NCBI GenBank assembly: GCA_903825465.1
Contig: CAIKAR010000056.1
Span: 21,534-85,533 of the forward strand
DNA: 64,000 nt
Reading direction: 5' to 3'
Source of the DNA: an uncultured Hyphomicrobiales bacterium
Lineage (GTDB): Bacteria; Pseudomonadota; Alphaproteobacteria; Rhizobiales; Beijerinckiaceae
Of the stretch, positions 58,531 to 64,000 are shown in pieces. Under the pieces are notes generated by a model. The model saw only the letters and a list, made by a program, of their open reading frames with translations, was not told where the DNA came from and did no database searches. Numbering within the stretch: position 1 is the stretch's first letter; each line of letters starts with the position of its first letter. The position numbers and the translations under genes were made by a program.

Positions 58531-58910
58531 TACGGACGCGTGGCGGAGGGCGACATTCTATACGTCGCCGGGGTCCGCGCCAATGAACCTTTGGCGGGGA
58601 GAGCCCATGAAGGGATCGCCAGTCTCGCGCGCGGAGCGTGAAACGGACAATTCACGTTATATATCAATTATCTGACCCAGCGAAGTACCCGCTGCAACGG
58701 TAGTTTGAATCCAATGTACAGACCATCGAGGCAAATATCGTCGTTGGGGTTTACCCTAGATTTGCGCATTTTGTGGACTTGCGCGAAAAAATTGATTTTT
58801 ATTGCTTGTGCTCTATTTTGAATTCATATAGACGGCGACGAAGTTGGCCGACGCGTCGAAGATCGCGCGGCTGACGTGAACTAGGCACGAAGTATTGAGG
58901 GGATGAGATT
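58531..58910. promoter_or_regulatory. AT-rich upstream region of mucR
   Basis: This 380-base gene-free stretch turns AT-rich from about 58650 (TTATATATCAATTATC, AAAAAATTGATTTTTATTGC). MucR/Ros proteins bind T-rich DNA and often repress their own genes, so autoregulation is likely. A 22-codon frame (58607-58675) with a GGGGAG ribosome site is also present, of doubtful meaning. Confidence 0.4.
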
Positions 58911-59333
58911 ATGAACGAATCGGATGGTTCTATCGGTTTTATTGACCTGGCGGCGGATATCGTTTCCGCCTACGTCAGCAACAATTCGGTCCCGACGAGC
59001 GAGTTGGCGACATTGATACACGATGTGTACTCCGCGTTGGTGCGCGTCACCAGCGGCGCCGCTCCGGCATCCGTTGAAGCTCAGAAGCCCGCGGTCCCCG
59101 CGAAAAAGTCCATCACAAACGAGTATATCGTTTGCCTTGAGGACGGCAAAAAATTCAAGTCGCTGAAGCGGCATTTGCGCACGCAGTTCAACATGTCGCC
59201 GGAGGAGTACCGCGAGAAGTGGGGCTTGCCCGCGGATTATCCGATGGTCGCGCCGAACTACGCCCAGGCGCGCTCGCAACTCGCCAAGCACATGGGCCTC
59301 GGTCAGCAGCGCCGCAAAGCGGCGAAGCGATAG
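58911..59333 (+). CDS. mucR: MucR family transcriptional regulator
   Basis: The 140-residue protein has an N-terminal helical oligomerisation region and the Ros/MucR zinc-finger region [20 protein letters not shown], followed by [24 protein letters not shown]. MucR proteins act as H-NS-like repressors of exopolysaccharide, motility and cell-cycle genes. The promoter region is AT-rich, fitting self-control. Confidence 0.95.
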   Translation: MNESDGSIGFIDLAADIVSAYVSNNSVPTSELATLIHDVYSALVRVTSGAAPASVEAQKPAVPAKKSITNEYIVCLEDGKKFKSLKRHLRTQFNMSPEEYREKWGLPADYPMVAPNYAQARSQLAKHMGLGQQRRKAAKR

Positions 59334-59730
59334 CCTGATCGGCCGCGCTTATTTCGGGGGCGCTTCCGTCAGTTGGGCGGGAGCGCCCTCCTTCTTTTGG
59401 CGCTCGGGGGCGCGTGTCCAAACCTTCGCGGGGTTGAAGTTCCCGCAACCGCGCGTTCTCGGCGGCATGGGCGCGAAACAAATCGATGTGGCGTTTCAGA
59501 TCGTAGGTCCAATGGCCCGCGCGCGCCCGTTCGCGGCGCAACGCGCCGGCGAGGCGCTTGACGATCATGCGGGTCGCGTCGGGCTCAAATCCGATATCGT
59601 TCAAATCAATCGGGATGATTCCGGGCAGACTTGAGCGGACGTAGTTGATCGGCTGGTCCGATCCGCTCCCGGCGTCCCGGCGCCGCGTGGGGCTCCCCCC
59701 GTTCTTTTTGACCATCCTCGAAAATGTCAT
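59188..59730 (-). CDS. Possible protein of unknown function, antisense to the end of mucR
   Basis: This 180-codon frame has a sensible middle ([20 protein letters not shown], then [24 protein letters not shown]) that reads like a real helical protein. Its last 49 codons run antisense through mucR and look random. A real gene with a longer or frameshifted tail is possible. Ribosome sites for ATG 59730 or 59715 are poorly spaced. Confidence 0.4.
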   Translation of the reverse strand: MTFSRMVKKNGGSPTRRRDAGSGSDQPINYVRSSLPGIIPIDLNDIGFEPDATRMIVKRLAGALRRERARAGHWTYDLKRHIDLFRAHAAENARLRELQPREGLDTRPRAPKEGGRSRPTDGSAPEISAADQAIASPLCGAADRGPCAWRVASAPGRSSARPSDNPRASPTSRGTPPATC

Positions 59731-59862
59731 TCCGCCGAACCCGATATCCGCGCGACGATTGTCGCTGTACGGATATTAATCCTAATATGAAAATATTACT
59801 TGTCAACGGAATAAAGTCCATTGTAGGTTCGTGGTCCTAAAAACGTCAATTGGGAGTGTGCC

Positions 59863-60789
59863 ATGGCCTCGCGTTCGATCCCCAAAGCCGTCAAATCCGA
59901 TGGAATTTCACCCTCCTTCGTGCGGCGCGAGGAGTCGCGCGAGGCCCGGGCGCTGTTGCGCGCGCTCGCCATTCCCGCCGCTTATGGCTGGATTGGCGAC
60001 GCCAACGGCGCCGAACGCCTGATCGTCGCGGCGCGACGCAACGGCGTTTCCGTCGGATCGGGTTCATTCGACGTCGAATGGGCGTCCGCGGTCTGTTCGG
60101 CCGGACTGGCGGAATGGTCGAAAGGCGCGGTTTCCGGCCGCCAGCGTCTTGAGATCACCGACGCCGGGCGGGCGCGGTGTGTCCGCTTGTCCACGCCAGC
60201 GGACCAGGAGTCTTTTCTCGCCCAGCACAAACCGCTGGCCCGGGGGGCCATCGAAGTTGACGAACCGGCGAAAGGCGCAAAATCCCGGATTGAAGCGCTG
60301 ATCGATCACGCGGAAAGTCCTTTGGCGTGGCTTGCGACACGCAAAGGGGCGGACGGCCAGCCGCTCATCGAGTCCGCGTCGCTGGCGGCGGGGGAGCGGT
60401 TGCGACGGGATTTCACGCTGGCTGGCATGGAGCCGCGCATGACCGCGAACTGGTTGGCCGCGGGCGGGCGGGGATCGAGCGGCGATCCCGTGAATTATTC
60501 GGATATCGCGGTCGCCGCGCGGCAGCGCGTCCACAGGGCGCTGGATTTCGTCGGCGGCGATTTCGTCGGCTTGTTGCTGGATGTCTGCGGATTTCTGAAA
60601 GGCCTCGAAACGGTCGAAGGCGAACGGCGGTGGCCGCGGCGTTCCGCCAAGCTCGTGCTGACGTTGGCGTTGCGGCAACTCGCGCGCCACTACGGTATTC
60701 AAGAACAGGCGGTCGGGCCGCGCGCTTCCACCGGCGTCCGCCACTGGGGAACCCAGGACTTCAAGCCTTTGATCGAGCCGGACGCGTGA
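59863..60789 (+). CDS. DUF6456 domain protein
   Basis: The 308-residue protein has ESPLAWLATRKGADGQPLIE and ASLAAGERLRRDFTLAGMEP (about 150-190), the DUF6456 core. Its C-terminal helices end with QLARHYGIQEQ. The ATG follows GGGAG. An N-terminal winged-helix-like part (about 28-110) suggests DNA contact, which is unproven. It is convergent with sufE. Confidence 0.87.
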   Translation: MASRSIPKAVKSDGISPSFVRREESREARALLRALAIPAAYGWIGDANGAERLIVAARRNGVSVGSGSFDVEWASAVCSAGLAEWSKGAVSGRQRLEITDAGRARCVRLSTPADQESFLAQHKPLARGAIEVDEPAKGAKSRIEALIDHAESPLAWLATRKGADGQPLIESASLAAGERLRRDFTLAGMEPRMTANWLAAGGRGSSGDPVNYSDIAVAARQRVHRALDFVGGDFVGLLLDVCGFLKGLETVEGERRWPRRSAKLVLTLALRQLARHYGIQEQAVGPRASTGVRHWGTQDFKPLIEPDA

Positions 60790-60795
60790 GGAGAG

Positions 60796-61218
60796 CTAGC
60801 CGCCCAACGCGGCGCGGGCGTCGCTTTTGATGCGTTCGACCATTGAACGCACGCCGTTCGACCGCTGCGGCGTCAGATGCGCCGTCAAACCGAGTTTCGC
60901 GAACAGGCCGAGCGCGTCGGCGTCGACGATGTCGCGGGCGCGCCGGCCGGAATAGAATGTCAGCACGAGATGAACCAGCCCGCGCACGATATGCGCGTCG
61001 CTGTCGCCCCGGAACGTCAGCGTGGGTTCGCCCGCGTCATCCACGACGACATGGGTTTCAAGCCAGACCTGGCTGGCGCAGCCGCGCACCTTGTTGGCGT
61101 CGTTGTGCGCCTCGGGCGGCAGCGGTTCCAGTTCGCGGCCAAGCTCGATGAGATAGCGGTAACGGTCTTCCCAATCGTCGAGGAGTTCGAAATCGCCAAT
61201 GATGGTGTCGATGGACAT
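60796..61218 (-). CDS. sufE: SufE family sulfur acceptor
   Basis: The 140-residue protein has the SufE fold with the acceptor Cys in VRGCASQVW (about residue 47). It takes persulfide sulfur from SufS for FeS-cluster assembly. The suf operon is not nearby, which is usual for alphaproteobacteria. Confidence 0.94.
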   Translation of the reverse strand: MSIDTIIGDFELLDDWEDRYRYLIELGRELEPLPPEAHNDANKVRGCASQVWLETHVVVDDAGEPTLTFRGDSDAHIVRGLVHLVLTFYSGRRARDIVDADALGLFAKLGLTAHLTPQRSNGVRSMVERIKSDARAALGG

Positions 61219-61286
61219 GCGCGCCGCCGCAGGGGAAAGCCGAGACCCCTATATGGGCAACGCGCGTCGCCCGCGCCAGCGCAAAA

Positions 61287-61532
61287 CTACACGCGCCCGC
61301 GGGTTTTGGGGGGCGGGGCCGAGACCGCCGCGCTGGCCTTTCCCGCCAATTCGCCGGCCTTCGCGGCGGCGCGGACGCAGGTGCGCGGGTTGACGGCGCA
61401 TATCGCCCCGATTTCGGTGGTCGCCAGGGACGCGACGGCCTCGGCGCTGGGCGCGACGACCGGTTCCATATGCCAATCGATCCGGGTGAAGACGAGGCCC
61501 AGCCAAAAGACGGTGCGAACTAAAAACCACAT
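61287..61532 (-). CDS. DUF5330-like small membrane protein
   Basis: The 81-residue protein starts MWFLVRTVFWLGLVFT, a short hydrophobic anchor. IGAICAVNPRTCVRA follows, with two cysteines as in DUF5330 proteins found beside sufE. The ATG at 61532 was preferred to an upstream ATG at 61595. The function is unknown. Confidence 0.72.
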   Translation of the reverse strand: MWFLVRTVFWLGLVFTRIDWHMEPVVAPSAEAVASLATTEIGAICAVNPRTCVRAAAKAGELAGKASAAVSAPPPKTRGRV

Positions 61533-61861
61533 CGGCCCGTTTCCAATGCGCGGGTTGGTTGATTCGGTGCGAAGCTCGCGGCGTAAACGAAACATACGGC
61601 GGATAATTCAAGGTTGCTTCAAGCATTCCAGTCGAATCGGCCGCCCGGCGTCAACACCTTGTTAGGAGGCGGCGCTGGCGGCGCGGTTTCTCAACGGGAT
61701 TTAAACCATGGCGGCGGAAACACCCTCCCAAGGCGCTGTCACAGCGTCTGAATTCGCGGCGGCGGCAACTCGATTAGCATTGACTTAATGGGGGTTTGAA
61801 AGGGTGGGAAACACCGGGCGAACAGTCGACCGGGGCGCCGGAGTCGGTGGAGTTGAGTTTC
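61533..61861. other. Gap between the DUF5330-like and kinase genes
   Basis: The 329 bases between the divergent DUF5330-like and histidine-kinase genes hold no convincing gene, terminator or repeat. The part from 61796 is in frame with the kinase and would be coding if translation starts at the TTG there. Confidence 0.5.
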
Positions 61862-63715
61862 GTGTCCCAAATTCGCGATCGGATCGCCGGCTGGGTGAAC
61901 GACAGCGCAAAAGCGGATCCGCTCGAGGCCGCGCGCCATTTCTCGTTCATTGTCGTCCGCCTGGCGCTGGCCGCGATGGCGATCGTGTTCATCCCGCCCT
62001 TCATGTTCTTCCGCGGGTCGCTCGCGCCCTGGGAAACCGTGATCGTCGTTTGCGCCATGACGCCGATGGCGTCGATCGCGATTTTGTCGCGCACGGGCAA
62101 CTTCAATCTCGCCTTCGCCGTGTCCGCCGCCGGCCATGTCCTGGGATGTCTGGCTTGCGCTTCCGGCGCGGGCGCCCTGTCGGGGCCGACGCTGGTTTGG
62201 CTGGCGCTCGCGCCCATGGAAGCCCTGGTGTCGTTTTCGCTTCCGGTTTTCGCGATCACGGCGGCGGCCATGTTCGCGACGGTGGCCCTGATCGCGGGCG
62301 GGCTTTTCCTCGGCGTTGTCGCCACGCACAGCGGCCTCTCCCCCGCCGCCCGTCTATTGATGGTTGTTCCGGCGTTCGCCTACGCGGGGTTTCAGACCTG
62401 CGCGGCGGTCAGCGTGTCGGCGCTGCGTTCGCGCGTCGAGCGGCTCGGCGCCGCGCGTCATCATTCGTTGAGCAACGTCATGGGCGACCTGATCATGCGC
62501 GGGGACCGTGGCGGCGCCGTGCTCGAAGCTGGCGTTGAAAGCCGGCGGGTCCTGAACCTTCAGGGGCGCGATTTGACGGGGCGCGGCTTTTTCGAGCGCC
62601 TGCTGGTGCAGGACCGCCCGCTTTACCTCAAGACCGTGGCCGACGCGTGCCGCGGCGACGCGACGGCGACGTGTGTCCTGCGTTTGCGGACCGGTTCGAC
62701 GCCCAGCCATCAGGGCGACTTCCGCGAGCCCGTGTTCACATGGATCGAGCTGCGCGCCCGCCGCATCGCGCTCGACGACGACGCGCTTGGCCGGGAGTCC
62801 GCCGCCGAAGCCGCCGCCTGTGTGACGATGGTCGTGCGCGATATCTCCCACGACAAGCGGCGCGAACAGGAAATCGAGGCGGCGCGCGCCGAGGCCGAGC
62901 GCGCCAACGCCTGGAAAGACCGCTTCCTCGCCAATATGAGCCACGAATTGCGCACGCCGCTCAACGCGATCATCGGATTTTCGGAGATCCTCGGCAATCC
63001 CGAGCTCATGCCGGCGGAAGCGGACAAGCGTCTGGAATACGCCGGAATCATTCACGGTTCGGGCAAGCATTTGCTCGATGTCGTGAACTCGGTGCTCGAC
63101 ATTTCGAAGATGGAGGCCGGCCGGTTCTCGATATCGCCGGAGCCGTTCGAGATCGGCCCGCTCGTCGATTCGTGCAGCGACATCATGAGCCTCAAGGCCG
63201 AACAGAACGGCGTGCAGTTGAAGCGCGAGCTCGCGGAGGGTTTGCCGGAACTCGTCGCCGACAAGCGCGCCTGCCGGCAAGTGCTGATCAATTTGCTCGG
63301 CAACGCGCTGAAGTTCACGCCCGCGGGCGGCGTTGTCACCATTGGCGCCCTGCGCGACGGCGATCAGATCGCCTTTTACGTGTCGGACACCGGGCGTGGA
63401 ATGTCGGCCTACGATTTGCCAATGCTCGGTGGCGCTTTCTTTCAGGCGGGCGTTCCGGGCGACCGCACCTACGAAGGCACGGGGCTTGGTCTTTCGGTCG
63501 TGCGCGGCCTGGTGGGCCTGCATGGCGGCGAAATCTCGGTTGAAAGCGGGCTTGGCCTCGGCACCTGCGTGACGGTGCGGCTGCCAATCGATTGCGGCGA
63601 GCCCGTCGATGGCCGCGCGTCGGCGCGCATCATCGTTATTCCGCGAGGGCCGGCGCAGCCGGCTTCCGCGAACAGCAACTCCGGCTCTTGGGAAATTGGG
63701 AGGCAAAGTGCCTGA
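61862..63715 (+). CDS. Membrane sensor histidine kinase
   Basis: The protein is 617 residues from GTG 61862 (GGAG nine bases upstream); a TTG at 61796 would add 22. It has about six TM segments in the first 190 residues and a PAS-like middle region. The phospho-His is in NMSHELRTPLNAIIGFSEIL, the N box in NLLGNALKFTP, and the G boxes are DTGRGM and GTGLGLSVV. No response regulator gene is adjacent. A similar kinase near sufE occurs in other Hyphomicrobiales. Confidence 0.9.
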   Translation: MSQIRDRIAGWVNDSAKADPLEAARHFSFIVVRLALAAMAIVFIPPFMFFRGSLAPWETVIVVCAMTPMASIAILSRTGNFNLAFAVSAAGHVLGCLACASGAGALSGPTLVWLALAPMEALVSFSLPVFAITAAAMFATVALIAGGLFLGVVATHSGLSPAARLLMVVPAFAYAGFQTCAAVSVSALRSRVERLGAARHHSLSNVMGDLIMRGDRGGAVLEAGVESRRVLNLQGRDLTGRGFFERLLVQDRPLYLKTVADACRGDATATCVLRLRTGSTPSHQGDFREPVFTWIELRARRIALDDDALGRESAAEAAACVTMVVRDISHDKRREQEIEAARAEAERANAWKDRFLANMSHELRTPLNAIIGFSEILGNPELMPAEADKRLEYAGIIHGSGKHLLDVVNSVLDISKMEAGRFSISPEPFEIGPLVDSCSDIMSLKAEQNGVQLKRELAEGLPELVADKRACRQVLINLLGNALKFTPAGGVVTIGALRDGDQIAFYVSDTGRGMSAYDLPMLGGAFFQAGVPGDRTYEGTGLGLSVVRGLVGLHGGEISVESGLGLGTCVTVRLPIDCGEPVDGRASARIIVIPRGPAQPASANSNSGSWEIGRQSA

Positions 63716-64000
63716 AGCCACAGCTCGTTTCGACGACGATTTCGAAGACGCGCCGCGTTCGCGGGCGAAACCCACGCGCGGCAAAACCCGGGCCTCGGAT
63801 CGAAAGAAGCCGGGAGTCCTGGCGGCGCTTCGCCAACGCCCCGGTCGAACGCTTTTTGTTGGATTGTTCGTCGGCGCCCTCTTCGGCATCGTCGCGAACG
63901 CGACGTTGATGCAGTCCGCGCGCCACCCCGCGCCGATTTTCGGCGGCGCCTCGCCGGTCGCCGCCCCGGCGCAACAACAGGCCACGACCGCCGCGCCGGC
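63708..64000 (+). CDS. Single-pass membrane protein, C-terminus beyond the window
   Basis: It begins at GTG 63708, eight bases inside the kinase gene, with GGGAGG upstream. The 97 codons present show a charged, basic cytoplasmic part (RAKPTRGKTRASDRKKPG), one TM segment (TLFVGLFVGALFGIVANATL) and the start of an Ala/Pro/Gln-rich periplasmic linker. Such linkers often lead to a peptidoglycan-binding domain, which cannot be seen here. Confidence 0.72.
   Translation, partial: MPEATARFDDDFEDAPRSRAKPTRGKTRASDRKKPGVLAALRQRPGRTLFVGLFVGALFGIVANATLMQSARHPAPIFGGASPVAAPAQQQATTAAP

Overview
The window looks like chromosomal DNA from an alphaproteobacterium of the order Hyphomicrobiales (Rhizobiales), perhaps near Beijerinckiaceae or Methylocystaceae. 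The basis is uniformly high GC, dense gene packing with many ATGA/GTGA junctions, and a set of genes typical of the order: MucR-type regulator, DUF4167 next to clpB, DUF2125 beside ftsEX-plsC, DUF2865, DUF6456-sufE-DUF5330, PilZ and CreA. I see no insertion sequence, prophage, integrase, rRNA or CRISPR array. The genus assignment is inference.

Layout. 1-6516 (minus): a catabolic-looking operon of cupin, CocE/NonD-type hydrolase, a lone molybdenum hydroxylase large subunit, a TauD/TfdA-type dioxygenase and a decarboxylase-type amidohydrolase that runs off the left edge. 6581-9687: two exported metallophosphoesterases, divergently arranged. 9684-14847: a low-phosphate lipid-remodelling locus: a GT21 lipid glycosyltransferase, a PlcP/LpxH-like phosphoesterase with a TTG start, a GT4 glycosyltransferase, and btaB/btaA for betaine lipid. 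Pho-box-like sequences lie upstream of two of its transcription units. 15275-19137: DUF4167 and clpB with clear terminators. 19175-25913: envelope and division genes (uppP, a YihY-family protein, ftsE-ftsX, plsC) with ggct and DUF2125. 25910-30821: aromatic amino-acid genes (chorismate mutase, hisC, tyrA) divergent from metX-metW. 30828-33405: glutaminase and an ammonium transporter with a sigma-54-type promoter. 33405-35256: Trm112, LON-domain and thioredoxin/TPR proteins. 35396-36729: tRNA-Gly, an orphan receptor and tRNA-Trp. 36892-40657: a small protein, PilZ, CreA, DUF2865 and gltX. 40859-42271: an unfamiliar three-gene set of two small membrane proteins and one exported mono-haem protein. 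42318-51504: flavin monooxygenase, bicupin, MOSC, SRPBCC, HD-domain, proA, AhpD-like, NMT1-like receptor and zinc metallopeptidase genes. 51609-55546: assimilatory nitrate reductase with its flavoprotein. 55752-64000: membrane protein, oligopeptidase B, MucR, a doubtful antisense gene, DUF6456, sufE, DUF5330, a membrane histidine kinase and a partial membrane protein.

How the parts fit. The 9.7-14.8 kb genes match the known pathway in which phospholipid head groups are removed under phosphate starvation and the diacylglycerol is rebuilt into glycolipids and betaine lipids. Nitrogen supply appears three times (glutaminase, AmtB, NasA). The best candidates for undescribed biology are the three-gene redox-like set at 40.9-42.3 kb and the 5' operon with its unpaired molybdenum subunit. 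Functional calls come from reading the sequences; no database search was run.
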